DNA of 64,000 bases from positions 310,001-374,000 of the forward strand of contig NZ_CAADFC020000033.1 in assembly GCF_900696085.1 (NCBI RefSeq). The letters are read 5' to 3'. Positions 15,683-26,632 of this stretch are shown here, in pieces. The notes under the pieces are model-generated. The model was not told the DNA's origin, searched no databases, and worked only from the letters and a program-made list of their open reading frames with translations. This DNA is from Bradyrhizobium ivorense (lineage in GTDB: Bacteria; Pseudomonadota; Alphaproteobacteria; Rhizobiales; Xanthobacteraceae). How positions within the stretch are numbered: position 1 is the stretch's first letter; every line of letters starts with the position of its first letter. Made by a program: the position numbers and the translations under genes.

Positions 15683-16335
15683 AGCGCGTCCCTCACCTGC
15701 TTGGCATCCGCCATCGCGAAGAATTCGCCGCCGGACTCGATGCCGAACATCTCTTCACCATCGACCATCCGCGCCTCGCCCATGTCAACCAGATCGTAAT
15801 AGAGCGCGCGGGTCACCTTGGCCCAGAGGTCGGCGCGGACATGCAGATAGGGCGTCAGCCCGCCATCCTCGGCAGCCTCGAATCGGAGACCGTGGCCCTG
15901 CTCGCAATCGACCCAGTCGTCGACATTGGTGCGGAACCTGAGCAGACGCCCGCGCGCGTCGTGCTGCGTCTGCATTTCCACGGCAAGGAACGGTGCATCG
16001 TCGACGCGGATCCCGACCTTCTCCACCGGTGTCACGAGAAAGTGCTTGCCGTCCTCGCGCTTCAGAATGGTGGAGAACAGCCGCACCAGCGCCGGCCGGC
16101 CGATCGGCGTTCCCATGTAGAACCAGGTGCCGTCGGGCGCGATTCGCATGTCGAGATCGCCGCAAAACGGCGGATTCCACAGATGAACCGGCGGCAGGCC
16201 CTTGCGCCCGGCAGGACCCGATGTCGCAGCCTGGTTGGCCGCGGCAGTGAGCCCGTCGAGGCCGGTCTTTTCGAGACCCTTGCCTGCGATATCCGTGGTT
16301 TCCCTGCCCTGACCCGTTTGCCCTTGCTTCGCCAT
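15679..16335 (-). CDS. DUF1285 protein
   Basis: A 218-residue conserved protein of the DUF1285 family. The core has LWNPPFCGDLDMRI, WFYMGTPIGRPALVRLFS and EDGKHFLVTPVEKVGIRVDDAPF. The first 45 or so residues are low-complexity and polar. No enzymatic role is established. The start at MAKQGQTG is favoured by AAGGCAAAC upstream; another ATG in frame is at 16362. It is the first gene of the DUF1285-NUDIX-DUF6111-cca operon. Confidence 0.88.
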   Translation of the reverse strand: MAKQGQTGQGRETTDIAGKGLEKTGLDGLTAAANQAATSGPAGRKGLPPVHLWNPPFCGDLDMRIAPDGTWFYMGTPIGRPALVRLFSTILKREDGKHFLVTPVEKVGIRVDDAPFLAVEMQTQHDARGRLLRFRTNVDDWVDCEQGHGLRFEAAEDGGLTPYLHVRADLWAKVTRALYYDLVDMGEARMVDGEEMFGIESGGEFFAMADAKQVRDAL

Positions 16336-16564
16336 TGTTTGCCTTAAAGTTTCAACCCTCAATCTGGCACGTTTTGTGTACGTCTTCTGAGATGTGGTCG
16401 GGACGTCATTCTCGCCACATCGTGATGCCGTTCATACCCCGAAATGCCGATAAGGTGGGGATAGTTTAATTCAACGAATACATGGCCTTCTCACCGGTTT
16501 AGCATGTGGGCCATGACATGACGACGCGCCGATGCGGTGCGAATGTCGAGAAGGAGCGGACCGA

Positions 16565-17568
<1,004 letters not shown>

Positions 17569-17569
<1 letters not shown>

Positions 17570-18510
17570 TGGCCGCTGACAACAAGCACAAGGACGAGGA
17601 GAATGTTGCGGTTCGACGTGCAGATGGCGAAAGCCGATCGCTCGCCGCTTCGCTGCCGCGCCTGGTGCTTGAGGCCCGCCGCATCGCCGCCAATGTGATT
17701 CACGGCCTGCACGGCCGCCGTCGCGCCGGCGCCGGCGAAAGCTTTTGGCAGTATCGCCGCTTTGTCTCCGGCGAGCCGGCGCAGCGCGTCGACTGGCGCC
17801 GCTCCGGACGCGACGACCATCTCTATGTCCGCGAGCAGGAATGGGAGGCCGCGCACACCGTGTGGATCTGGCCCGACCGCTCGCCGTCGATGGCCTTTGC
17901 CTCGCGCGATGCGCGCGACAGCAAGCTCGAGCGCGGCCTGATCGTCGCCTTCGCGCTTGCCGAGCTCTTGGTCGCCGGCGGCGAACGCGTCGGCATTCCC
18001 GGCCTGATGAATCCGACCGGCAGCCGCGCCGTGATCGACAAGATGGCGCAGGCGATGCTGCACGATGACAAGACGCGCGCCAGCCTGCCGCCGTCCTTCG
18101 TGCCGTCATCGCTCGCCGAGATCGTGGTGCTGTCGGACTTCTGGTCGCCGATTGCGGAGATCACCGCCATGCTGGGCGGGCTCGCCTCGTCGGGCGCGCA
18201 TGGCACGCTGATCCAGGTGGTCGATCCCGCCGAAGAGACCTTTCCCTATTCCGGCCGCGTCGAATTCGTCGAGCCGGAGATCGGCAGCGTCATCACCGCG
18301 GGCCGCGCCGAAAGCTGGACGACCGACTACGTCGCCCGCGTCGCGCTGCATCGCGACCAGATCCGCGCCGAGACCAACCGGCTCGACTGGCTGTTCTCGA
18401 CCCACACCACCAGCCGCTCCGCGGCCGAGCTGCTGTTGTTCCTGCATGCCGGTATGATGGTGAACAAGGGCGGCGGACGCACCACCGTCAAGGCGGGACG
18501 CAGCGCATGA
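17569..18510 (+). CDS. DUF58 domain protein
   Basis: A 313-residue DUF58 protein. The family signature GESFWQYRRFVSGEPAQRVDWRRSGR is present at about residues 58-83, followed by a vWA-like fold with WPDRSPSM in the place of the metal-binding DXSXS. DUF58 proteins are regular partners of MoxR ATPases. The ATG overlaps the moxR stop codon by one base (TGATG), so translation is probably coupled. Unlike many DUF58 proteins, it shows no N-terminal membrane segments. Confidence 0.92.
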
Positions 18511-21311
18511 TCGCAGGCCTCCCCCTCTCCTTTGCCGAACCGCTGCTGCTGCTGGGCCTGCTCAGCCTGCCCGTGCTGTGGTGGCTGCTGCGCGTGATGC
18601 CGCCGCGGCCGCGGCGCATCGAATTCCCGCCGACCCGGCTGTTGTTCGACATCGCGCCCAAGGAGGAGACGCCGTCGCGCACGCCGTGGTGGCTGACCTT
18701 GCTGCGGCTTGCCGCTGCAGCCCTCGTCATCCTCGCCGCCGCCGGCCCGATCTGGAATCCGCAAACCGGCATCGCGGCAAGCAAATTGCCGCTGGTGATC
18801 CTGCTCGACGACGGCTGGAGCTCCGCCTCGAGCTGGGATGCGCGGATCAGGGCGGCGGACGAGCTGGTCACCGATGCCGACAGCGACCGCCGCGGCGTCG
18901 CGCTGGTGCCGTTGTCGGAGCCGGCGCGCGACATCACGCTGATGCCGGCCGGCGCCGCCCGCGTCGCGCTGCGCCAGCTGGCGCCAAAACCCTATTCGGT
19001 TGACCGCGTTGAAACCCTCACGGCGCTTGGACGTTTCCTCAAATCGACCGGCGATTGCGATATCGCCTGGCTGTCGGATGGCGTCGACACCGGCCGCGGC
19101 AGCGAATTCACCGAAGGCCTTGGCAAGGTGATCGAGGGCCGCAATTTGACGATCTTCTCGGGCGGCGCGCCGTCCGCGCAGGCGCTGGTCGCGGCCGAGA
19201 ACGCCGCCGCCAAGATGACCGTGAAGGTGCTGCGTACCGAGACCGGCGTTGCCGGCGGCACGGTGCGTGCGGTCGACGCCAAGGGCTCGCCGATCGGCGA
19301 GGCCCGCTACGCATTCGCTCCGCAGGAGCGCGAGACCGAGGCCGCCTTCGATCTTCCGGTCGAACTCCGCAACGACATCGCGCGGCTCGAAATCTCCAGC
19401 GAGCGCTCGGCCGGCGCCGTGCAGCTGCTCGACCGGCGCTGGCGCCGCCGCGCGATCGGGGTGGTCTCGGGCTCGAGCAGCGACACTGCGCAGCCGCTGC
19501 TGGCCTCGACCTTCTATCTCTCCCGCGCGCTGTCGCCATTCGCCGATATCAGGCTCGGCGATCGCGGCGCGCCGCAGCAGGTGATCGCGCAATTCCTCGA
19601 TCAGCGGCTGCCGATGATCGTGATGGCCGATGTCGGCACGCTGTCGCCGGAGATCCGCGACCGCCTCAACGCCTGGATCGACCAGGGCGGCGTGCTGGTG
19701 CGCTTCGCCGGTCCGCGCCTCGCGCAGGCCGATGACGACCTCGTGCCGGTTAAATTGCGCAAGGGCGGCCGCACGCTCGGCGGCAGCCTGACCTGGGAGA
19801 AGCCGCAACACATGGCCTCGTTCGCCGCCGACGGGCCGTTCAACGGCCTCACCGTGCCCAAGGACATCACCGTCAACCGGCAGGTGCTGGCCGAACCCGA
19901 TGCTGTGCTCGCAACCAAGAGCTGGGCGTCGCTGGAAGACGGCACGCCGCTCGTCACCGGCGAGCACCGCGGCAAGGGCGTGGTCAGCCTGTTCCATGTC
20001 GGCGCCGACATGCGCTGGTCGGACCTGCCGATGTCCGGCACCTTCGTCGAGATGCTGCGGCGGCTGATCGACATGTCCGGCTACACCTCGACGCCCGGCC
20101 CCGGCGTCGCCAGCGATCCTGCGGCCGCGACGGTGGCGCCGCTGCGCACGCTCGACGGGTTCGGCGCATTCGGTCCGCCGCCGTCGACCGCCAAGCCGAT
20201 GCCGGCGGATTATCGCGACCGCGCCACGGCAGATCATCCGCCCGGCTTCTACGGTCCGGCGGAAAGCCCGATCGCGGTCAACACCCTCGCCTCCGCCGAC
20301 CGCATCGCGCCGATCGACACTTCCGGCCTGAAGGCGCAGCATGCGAGCTACACCAACACCGAGCCGCGCGACCTGCGCGGCATCATGCTGTCGACCGCGC
20401 TGGCGCTGTTCCTGATCGACGCGATCGTGGTGGCGATGCTCGGCGGCGGCATTGCCGCGCTGCTGCGGCGGCGCGCGGCGCCCGCCGTCCTTGTCCTCGC
20501 CTTCGTGCTGGCGGCGATGTCGCCCTCGCCGAGCTGCGCCGAGAGCAGCGACGACTTTGCCATCAAGTCGGTGTCGCAGACCCGGCTCGCCTATGTCGTC
20601 ACCGGCAATGCCGACATCGATTCCGTCGTCAAGGCCGGGATGTCCGGGCTGACGCTGTTCCTGGCGCAGCGCACCGCGCTGGAGGCCGGCGATCCCGTCG
20701 GCGTCGACCCGGCGCACGACGAGCTGGCGTTCTTCCCGCTGATCTACTGGCCGATCGTGCCGGGCGCGGCGAAGCCGCCGCAGGACGCCATCAACAAGAT
20801 CGACGCCTACATGAAGCAGGGCGGCACGGTGATCTTCGACACCCGCGACGCCGTCGAGGCGCCGCCGGGCGACAATGGCGGCGCGCAGACGCCGGCGATG
20901 CAGACGCTGCGCGAATTGCTGTCGACCCTCGACATCCCCGAGCTCGAGCCGGTGCCGCGCGAGCACGTGCTGACCAAGACGTTCTATCTGCTGCGCGACT
21001 TCCCCGGCCGCTTCAACAACGGCCAGACCTGGGTCGAGGCGCTGCCGCGCGACGACGACGACGAGGCCGCGCAGCGCCCGGCGCGCGGCGGCGACGGCGT
21101 GTCGCCGATCATCATCACCTCGAACGACCTCGCCGGCGCCTGGGCGATCCGCCCCGACGGCCAGCCGATGCTGCCGCTGACGCCGGGCGAGCCGCGCCAG
21201 CGCGAATTCGCCTTCCGCGCCGGCGTCAACATCGTGATGTACACGCTGACCGGCAACTACAAGGCCGACCAGGTGCACGCGCCTGCCCTGATCGAGCGGC
21301 TGGGACAATGA
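18507..21311 (+). CDS. BatA-like membrane protein with C-terminal DUF4159
   Basis: A 934-residue protein. Residues about 5-90 match the aerotolerance-regulator (BatA) N-terminal domain: two membrane helices with LLLGLLSLPVLWWLLRVMPP and the motif FPPTRLL between them. A vWA-like segment follows (LPLVILLDDGWSS). Another membrane helix is near residue 630-660, and the last 250 residues form a DUF4159 domain (LAYVVTGNADIDSVVKAGMSGL, then FFPLIYWPI and GGTVIFDTRD). It overlaps the DUF58 gene by 4 nt. The large antisense frame over it is a coding shadow. Confidence 0.9.
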   Translation: MIAGLPLSFAEPLLLLGLLSLPVLWWLLRVMPPRPRRIEFPPTRLLFDIAPKEETPSRTPWWLTLLRLAAAALVILAAAGPIWNPQTGIAASKLPLVILLDDGWSSASSWDARIRAADELVTDADSDRRGVALVPLSEPARDITLMPAGAARVALRQLAPKPYSVDRVETLTALGRFLKSTGDCDIAWLSDGVDTGRGSEFTEGLGKVIEGRNLTIFSGGAPSAQALVAAENAAAKMTVKVLRTETGVAGGTVRAVDAKGSPIGEARYAFAPQERETEAAFDLPVELRNDIARLEISSERSAGAVQLLDRRWRRRAIGVVSGSSSDTAQPLLASTFYLSRALSPFADIRLGDRGAPQQVIAQFLDQRLPMIVMADVGTLSPEIRDRLNAWIDQGGVLVRFAGPRLAQADDDLVPVKLRKGGRTLGGSLTWEKPQHMASFAADGPFNGLTVPKDITVNRQVLAEPDAVLATKSWASLEDGTPLVTGEHRGKGVVSLFHVGADMRWSDLPMSGTFVEMLRRLIDMSGYTSTPGPGVASDPAAATVAPLRTLDGFGAFGPPPSTAKPMPADYRDRATADHPPGFYGPAESPIAVNTLASADRIAPIDTSGLKAQHASYTNTEPRDLRGIMLSTALALFLIDAIVVAMLGGGIAALLRRRAAPAVLVLAFVLAAMSPSPSCAESSDDFAIKSVSQTRLAYVVTGNADIDSVVKAGMSGLTLFLAQRTALEAGDPVGVDPAHDELAFFPLIYWPIVPGAAKPPQDAINKIDAYMKQGGTVIFDTRDAVEAPPGDNGGAQTPAMQTLRELLSTLDIPELEPVPREHVLTKTFYLLRDFPGRFNNGQTWVEALPRDDDDEAAQRPARGGDGVSPIIITSNDLAGAWAIRPDGQPMLPLTPGEPRQREFAFRAGVNIVMYTLTGNYKADQVHAPALIERLGQ

Positions 21312-21342
21312 GATGCGAGTGATACATTCAACCGCCCACACC

Positions 21343-21423
21343 GTCATTCCGGGATGGTGCGTCAGCACCAGACCCGGAATCTCGAGATTCCGGGTTCGAT
21401 GCTGCGCATCGCCCCGGAATGAC
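21343..21423. repeat. Family D palindromic repeat inside an operon, copy 2
   Basis: GTCATTCCGG and CCGGAATGAC bound an 81-base copy, with the inner inverted piece GGAATCTCGAGATTCC. It fills almost all of the 123-nt gap between two same-strand genes of the MoxR operon, only about a dozen bases before the next start codon. Confidence 0.9.
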
Positions 21424-21434
21424 GGAGTGACGCC

Positions 21435-23498
21435 ATGAACTACGGCATCGCGTTCACACCGCTGGTCCCCTCGCTCGTGCTGTGGCTCGCGCTCGGCGCG
21501 ATCGTGGTGATCGCCGCGCTGCTGCTGGTGGCGCGGTCGCGCGGCGCCGCAGTGCGTGTCGCCGCGCTGGCGCTGATCCTGCTCGCGCTGGCCAATCCCT
21601 CCTTCACCCGCGAGGACCGCGAGCCGCTGTCCTCGGTCGCCGCGGTCGTGATCGACAAGAGCCCGAGCCAGAATTTCGGCACCCGCAACGAAGAGACCGA
21701 CAAGGCGCGGCAGGCGCTGGTCGACAGCCTGAAGCAGATCAGGGGCCTCGAAGTCCGCGTCGTCGAGGCCGGCCAGGCCGACGGTGAGACCGACGGCACC
21801 AAACTGTTCGGCGCGCTGTCATCGGCGCTGTCGGACGTTCCGGTCGAGCGCGTCGCCGGCGCATTCATGATCACCGACGGCCGCGTGCATGACATTCCGT
21901 CCAACGCCCAGGCGCTCGGCTTCCAGGCGCCGGTGCATGCGCTCATCACCGGCCGCAAGGACGAGCGCGACCGCCGCATCGCGATCACGGCGGCGCCGCG
22001 CTTCGGCATCGTCGGCCAGACCCAGACCATCACCTTCCGGCTCGACGACCAGGGCGTTGTCGGCGAGCGCGCCAAGGTCACCGTCCGCCGCGACGGCGAG
22101 ACGATCAACGAGCGCACGATGAGCAGCGGCCAGACCGCCAGCGTCGACATCGACATCAAGCACGCCGGCCAGAACATCGTCGAGATCGAGGCCTCGCCGC
22201 TCGCCAACGAGCTGACGCCGGTGAACAACCGCGCCGTGGTCGCGATCGACGGCGTGCGCGACCGGTTGCGCGTGCTGCTGGTCTCCGGCGAGCCGCATGC
22301 CGGCGAGCGCACCTGGCGCAACCTGTTGAAGTCCGATCCCAGTGTCGACCTCGTGCACTTCACCATTCTGCGGCCGCCGGAGAAGCAGGACGGCACGCCG
22401 ATCAACGAGCTGTCGCTGATCGCGTTTCCGACCCGCGAGCTGTTCCAGCAGCGCATCAACGACTTCCAGCTGATCATCTTCGATCGCTACGCCCGCCAGG
22501 GCGTGCTGCCGATCGCCTATTTCGACAACATCGCGCGCTACGTCCGCTCCGGCGGCGCGGTGCTGGTCTCTGCCGGGCCCGACTACGCCTCGACCACCAG
22601 CATCTGGCGCACGCCGCTGGATTCGGTGCTGCCGGCCGAGCCGGTCGGCGTCACCGAAAAGCCGTTCTATGCGCACTTGAGCGATGCCGGAAAACGCCAC
22701 CCGGTGACGCGCGGGCTGGAGGGCGCGAACGCCGAGCCGCCGCATTGGAGCCGGTTCTTCCGCACCGTCGATACCCGCAACGCGATCAACCCGCCGGTCA
22801 TGACCGGCGCCGACGGCAAGCCGCTGCTGCTGCTGTCGCGCTTCGGCGAAGGCCGCGTCGCGCTGCTGCTGTCCGACCATATCTGGCTGTGGGCGCGCGG
22901 CTATGAGGGCGGCGGCCCGCATCTCGATTTGTTGCGGCGGATGTCGCACTGGCTGATGAAGCAGCCCGACCTCGACGAAGAGTCGCTGCGCATGCAGGTG
23001 CAGGGCAAGGACCTGATGGTGGTGCGCCAGACCATGGCCGACACCGTCTCGCCCGTCACTGTGACGTCGCCGGGCGGCACCACGCGCGAATTGACCCTCA
23101 CCGCCGGCGATCCCGGCGAGTGGCGTGCAACGCTGCCCGCCAATGAGCTCGGCCTGTGGCAGGCGACCGACGGCACGCTGAAGGCGCTGATCAATGTCGG
23201 CCCGACCAATCCGAAGGAGTTTTCGGAAGTCACCTCGACCACCGAGATGCTGAAGCCGCTGGCGCAGGCGACCGGCGGCGACGCGCGGCGCATCGTCGAC
23301 GGATCGAGCCTCGATATGCCCCGCGTGGTGCCGGTGCGCGCCTCCTCGATCTTCCGCGGCGACGGCTGGCTCGGCGTCAAGATGCGCGACGCCAGCGTCG
23401 TCAAGGGCGTCGGCGTGCTGCCGATGTTCGCCGGCATCGTTGGCCTGCTGCTGCTGCTCGGCGCATTCGCGGCGACCTGGCTGCGCGAAGGACGCTGA
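21435..23498 (+). CDS. Membrane vWA/glutamine-amidotransferase-like protein of MoxR operon
   Basis: A 687-residue protein with two N-terminal membrane helices (about residues 12-55), a vWA-like domain starting VVIDKSPSQNFGTRNEETDKA, an Ig-like part, and a class I glutamine-amidotransferase-like fold in the middle (RLRVLLVSGEPHAGERTWRN, then GGAVLVSAGPDY). A final helix near 660-680 anchors the C-terminus. No obvious catalytic Cys is seen in the amidotransferase-like part. It is the last gene of the MoxR operon and probably forms an inner-membrane complex with the two preceding proteins. Confidence 0.88.
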   Translation: MNYGIAFTPLVPSLVLWLALGAIVVIAALLLVARSRGAAVRVAALALILLALANPSFTREDREPLSSVAAVVIDKSPSQNFGTRNEETDKARQALVDSLKQIRGLEVRVVEAGQADGETDGTKLFGALSSALSDVPVERVAGAFMITDGRVHDIPSNAQALGFQAPVHALITGRKDERDRRIAITAAPRFGIVGQTQTITFRLDDQGVVGERAKVTVRRDGETINERTMSSGQTASVDIDIKHAGQNIVEIEASPLANELTPVNNRAVVAIDGVRDRLRVLLVSGEPHAGERTWRNLLKSDPSVDLVHFTILRPPEKQDGTPINELSLIAFPTRELFQQRINDFQLIIFDRYARQGVLPIAYFDNIARYVRSGGAVLVSAGPDYASTTSIWRTPLDSVLPAEPVGVTEKPFYAHLSDAGKRHPVTRGLEGANAEPPHWSRFFRTVDTRNAINPPVMTGADGKPLLLLSRFGEGRVALLLSDHIWLWARGYEGGGPHLDLLRRMSHWLMKQPDLDEESLRMQVQGKDLMVVRQTMADTVSPVTVTSPGGTTRELTLTAGDPGEWRATLPANELGLWQATDGTLKALINVGPTNPKEFSEVTSTTEMLKPLAQATGGDARRIVDGSSLDMPRVVPVRASSIFRGDGWLGVKMRDASVVKGVGVLPMFAGIVGLLLLLGAFAATWLREGR

Positions 23499-23561
23499 AG
23501 CGGGACGCGTTGCGTCAATCACACACCGGCAACTGATCGACACGGTTCATCTGGCCGACGG

Positions 23562-23600
23562 TTGACATCACCATCATCGTCAGATGTTATAATGTAACAT
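23562..23600 (+). promoter_or_regulatory. Promoter with Zur-box-like palindrome
   Basis: A perfect TTGACA (23562-23567) and a perfect TATAAT (23588-23593) are separated by 20 bases; GTTATA two bases earlier would give 18. The palindrome ATGTTATAATGTAACAT (23584-23600) covers the -10 element. Its AT-rich ATGTTA-N5-TAACAT form resembles Zur operators of alphaproteobacteria, and the downstream genes encode a DUF2946 protein and a ZnuD-like receptor. Zinc-dependent repression is the likely reading, but no binding has been shown here. Confidence 0.75.
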
Positions 23601-23651
23601 CGGACGGCATGGGGTCGTGACGCCGTTCCGATCGGGTGGGCGTCAATCGTC

Positions 23652-24074
23652 ATGAAGTGGTTTCGGCGGCACATCAAAACTGGCTCGCGGCTGGCGCTGT
23701 TCGCGCTCGCCGTCCAGTTCGCGCTGTCGTTCGGCCATTTCCACCGGATTGCGGCCGCGCAGGCGGCTCCGGCGCTGCAAACCGGGCTGTCGCAGCTCGA
23801 CTTCGCCTATCTCGGCACTTCGGCGACGCCGGACCTCGCGATCCAGGTGGTCCAGAAGCAGCCGCCAGCCCACCCCGACAATGACCCGCAGCCGGCCGAC
23901 ACTTGCGCGATCTGCGCCATCATCTCGCTGGCCGGCAACCTTCTGGCCGCGACCCCGCCGGTGCTGCTGTTGCCGGAAGCGGTGGAGTTTCTCCACCGCA
24001 CCACCGATGCCGAATTCCTTCACCTGAAATCCGCGCCCGCGGCATTCCGCTCCCGCGCGCCTCCGCTGTCCTGA
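23652..24074 (+). CDS. DUF2946-like secreted or membrane protein
   Basis: A 140-residue protein with an N-terminal hydrophobic signal or anchor (about residues 13-37, ending near AAAQAA) and a CAIC motif at about residues 93-96 before a second hydrophobic stretch. The Cys pair and overall plan fit the DUF2946 family, often found beside metal-related TonB receptor genes. It lies just downstream of the Zur-box-like promoter and 108 nt before the receptor gene. A role in zinc binding or assembly is possible but unproven. Confidence 0.8.
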   Translation: MKWFRRHIKTGSRLALFALAVQFALSFGHFHRIAAAQAAPALQTGLSQLDFAYLGTSATPDLAIQVVQKQPPAHPDNDPQPADTCAICAIISLAGNLLAATPPVLLLPEAVEFLHRTTDAEFLHLKSAPAAFRSRAPPLS

Positions 24075-24182
24075 TCGACTGACCGCCGTGCCCTCGCGCC
24101 TTCACGCCCTCAATCCGGGCGTCGGCGAAGGGAAATCGAAGTCGATCCGTCGCATCGGTCGACGGGATCAGGATCGGGACCA

Positions 24183-26570
24183 ATGACATTCCAGGGACGA
24201 CGAACACTCACCATCGGCGGAGCGAGCTGGCTCCTGCTGTGCGCGGCAAGCCACGGCGCGATCGCCGACGATACGCCATCGGCATCAACGCCGACGCAAC
24301 TGCCTGACATCACCGTGACGGCGCCAAGCCCGATCCAGCGGCACCGGACCGTGACGACGCGCACGCCGACCCGCGCGGTCCGCGCCGCGCCAAGCCGCAA
24401 TCGCGAGCGCGCGCCCGCCGCGCAGCCGGCGCCGGCTGTCGCCGCCGCGCCCGCCCCCCAGCAGGGCGTGCTGCCCGTGGTCACCGACCAGTTCGCCACC
24501 GTCACCGTGGTGCCGAACGAGGAGCTGCGGCGCCAGGGCGGCGCCACGCTCGGCGATCTGCTGTTTTCCAAGCCCGGCATCACCGGCTCGAGTTTTGCGC
24601 CCGGCGCCTCCAGCCGGCCGATCATCCGCGGCCTCGACGTCAACCGCGTCGGCATTGTCGAGAATGGCCTCGGCGGCGGCGGCGCCTCTGATCTCGGCGA
24701 AGACCATTTCGTGCCGATCGATCCGCTGTCGACCAACCAGGTCGAGGTGGTGCGGGGACCTGCCGCGCTGCGCTACGGCTCGACCTCGATCGGCGGCGTC
24801 GTCAGCGCCACCAACAACCGCATTCCCGATGCGATGCCGACCTGCACGGCCGCGCCGTTCCAAACCTATGGGCTTCCGGCAAAGGCGCCGCTCGCCGACG
24901 TCGGCTCGCCCGGTTGCCTCAACGTCGAGACCCGCACCTCGGTCAGCTCGGTCAATCGCGGCGTCGAGGGCGGCATGCTGCTGGACGCCGGCGGCAACAA
25001 TGTCGCCGTGCATGCCGACGTCTATGGCCGCACGACCAGCGACTACAGCATCCCGAGCTATCCGTATCTGTTCGACCAGACCCGGCCGGTGAACGGCCGC
25101 CAGCCGAACTCTGCGACGCAGTCCGACGGCGCGTCGGTCGGCGCATCGTATTTCTTCCAGGGCGGCTATATCGGCGCATCGATCACCCAGAACGATTCGC
25201 TCTACCATATCCCCGGCATTGACGGCGCCGATCACCAGACCCGGATCGACGCGCACCAGACCAAGATCGCCGTCAAGGGCGAATACCGGCCCGACGCGGC
25301 CGCGATCGACGCAGTGCGGTTCTGGCTCGGTGCGACCGACTATCGCCACAACGAGCTCGGCCTTGCCGATCCGGCCGACTCATCCAGCGACGGCGTACGG
25401 CAGACCTTCACCAACAAGGAGCAGGAGGCCCGCGTCGAGGTGCAGATGATGCCGTTCAACGCGCGCTTCGCCACCGTGACGACGGCATTTGGTCTGCAAG
25501 CCGGGCACCAGGAACTGACCGCGCCGAGCCCTGACGATCCGACGAGCCCGCTCAACGGATTATGGGACCCCAACAAGAACAACAGGGTCGCTGGTTACGT
25601 ATTCAACGAGCTAAAGTTCACCGACACCACCAAGGCACAGATTGCGGGGCGGATCGAACATATCGATCTCTCCGGCACAACTCCGGCTTTCATTCCCCCC
25701 ATATTCGACGTGGCCACCGATCCCGCAAGCATCGGTCCAGCTACAGCGCAAAATCCGAATTTCACGCCCAAGAGCGGCAGCCTCGGCTTGATCCAGAATC
25801 TGCCGTGGGATCTGGTAGCAAGCGCGACCGCTCAATACGTCGAACGTGCGCCGAAACCGGCCGAGCTCTTTTCGCGCGGCCCCCACGATGCGACCGCCAC
25901 CTTCGACATCGGCAATCCCAATCTCGGCATCGAAACCGCCAAATCGATCGAGATCGGCCTACGGCGGGCGACCGGACCGCTGCGGTTCGAGCTCACCGGT
26001 TACTACACCAGGTTCGACGGCTTCATATTCCGCCGGCTGACGGGCAACACATGTGACGAGAGCGCGTGCCAGCTGGGCCCCGGCCTCGAACTGAACCAAG
26101 CGCGCTACTCGCAGCGCGACGCGATCTTCCGCGGCGCCGAGTTCCAGAGCCAGCTCGACATCGGCCCGCTGAACGGCGGCATCTGGGGCATCGAGAACCA
26201 GTTCGACGTGGTGCGCGCCACCTTCACCGACGGCACCAACGTGCCGCGGATTCCGCCGGCGCGGCTCGGCGGCGGATTGTACTGGCGCGACAGCAACTGG
26301 TTTGCGCACATCAATCTGGTGCACGCCTTTGCGCAGAACGACATCGCTGTGATCGGCGAGACGCCGACCGCGGGCTACAATCTGCTCAATGCGGAGATCA
26401 CCTACAACACCAAGCTGACGTCGTCATGGATCGGCGCCAAGGAGATGACGATCGGCCTGGTCGGCAAGAACCTGCTTAACCAGGACATCCGCAACTCCGT
26501 GTCCTACACCAAGGACGAGGTGCTGCTGCCCGGCATCGGCGTGCGCGCGTTCGCCAATCTGAAGTTCTGA
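24183..26570 (+). CDS. TonB-dependent receptor, ZnuD-like
   Basis: A 795-residue outer-membrane TonB-dependent receptor. It has a signal peptide (cleavage near AIADD), then a Pro/Ala-rich linker, a plug domain (about residues 95-220, with GDLLFSKPGITGSSFAPGAS, RPIIRGLDVNRV and VEVVRGPAALRYGSTSIGG), and a beta-barrel ending in the aromatic residue Phe (FANLKF). APKPAELFSRGPHDATATF followed by IGNPNL is typical of the ZnuD zinc/haem receptor branch. There is no long His-rich loop as in Neisseria ZnuD. With the Zur-like box upstream, zinc uptake is the best guess; another metal complex is possible. Confidence 0.9.
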   Translation: MTFQGRRTLTIGGASWLLLCAASHGAIADDTPSASTPTQLPDITVTAPSPIQRHRTVTTRTPTRAVRAAPSRNRERAPAAQPAPAVAAAPAPQQGVLPVVTDQFATVTVVPNEELRRQGGATLGDLLFSKPGITGSSFAPGASSRPIIRGLDVNRVGIVENGLGGGGASDLGEDHFVPIDPLSTNQVEVVRGPAALRYGSTSIGGVVSATNNRIPDAMPTCTAAPFQTYGLPAKAPLADVGSPGCLNVETRTSVSSVNRGVEGGMLLDAGGNNVAVHADVYGRTTSDYSIPSYPYLFDQTRPVNGRQPNSATQSDGASVGASYFFQGGYIGASITQNDSLYHIPGIDGADHQTRIDAHQTKIAVKGEYRPDAAAIDAVRFWLGATDYRHNELGLADPADSSSDGVRQTFTNKEQEARVEVQMMPFNARFATVTTAFGLQAGHQELTAPSPDDPTSPLNGLWDPNKNNRVAGYVFNELKFTDTTKAQIAGRIEHIDLSGTTPAFIPPIFDVATDPASIGPATAQNPNFTPKSGSLGLIQNLPWDLVASATAQYVERAPKPAELFSRGPHDATATFDIGNPNLGIETAKSIEIGLRRATGPLRFELTGYYTRFDGFIFRRLTGNTCDESACQLGPGLELNQARYSQRDAIFRGAEFQSQLDIGPLNGGIWGIENQFDVVRATFTDGTNVPRIPPARLGGGLYWRDSNWFAHINLVHAFAQNDIAVIGETPTAGYNLLNAEITYNTKLTSSWIGAKEMTIGLVGKNLLNQDIRNSVSYTKDEVLLPGIGVRAFANLKF

Positions 26571-26592
26571 GCCGAACGTTTCGAGCCAAAGC

Positions 26593-26624
26593 AACTCCCT
26601 CTGCCGTTCGCGGCAGAGGGAGTT
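26593..26624 (+). terminator. UUCG-loop hairpin after the receptor gene
   Basis: A perfect 14-bp inverted repeat, AACTCCCTCTGCCG / CGGCAGAGGGAGTT, with a TTCG loop starts 22 bases after the receptor stop codon. No T-run follows, so it may be a mixed terminator or an mRNA 3' end protector rather than a classical intrinsic terminator. Confidence 0.6.
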
Positions 26625-26632
26625 ACATTCGC

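Noticed and set aside
18327..21368. 1013-codon open frame on the minus strand opposite the BatA-DUF4159 gene
   Set aside because: It is a GC-driven shadow: composition is Arg/His/Gly/Ala-rich and no domain is recognised, while the opposite strand has clear domains and gene spacing.
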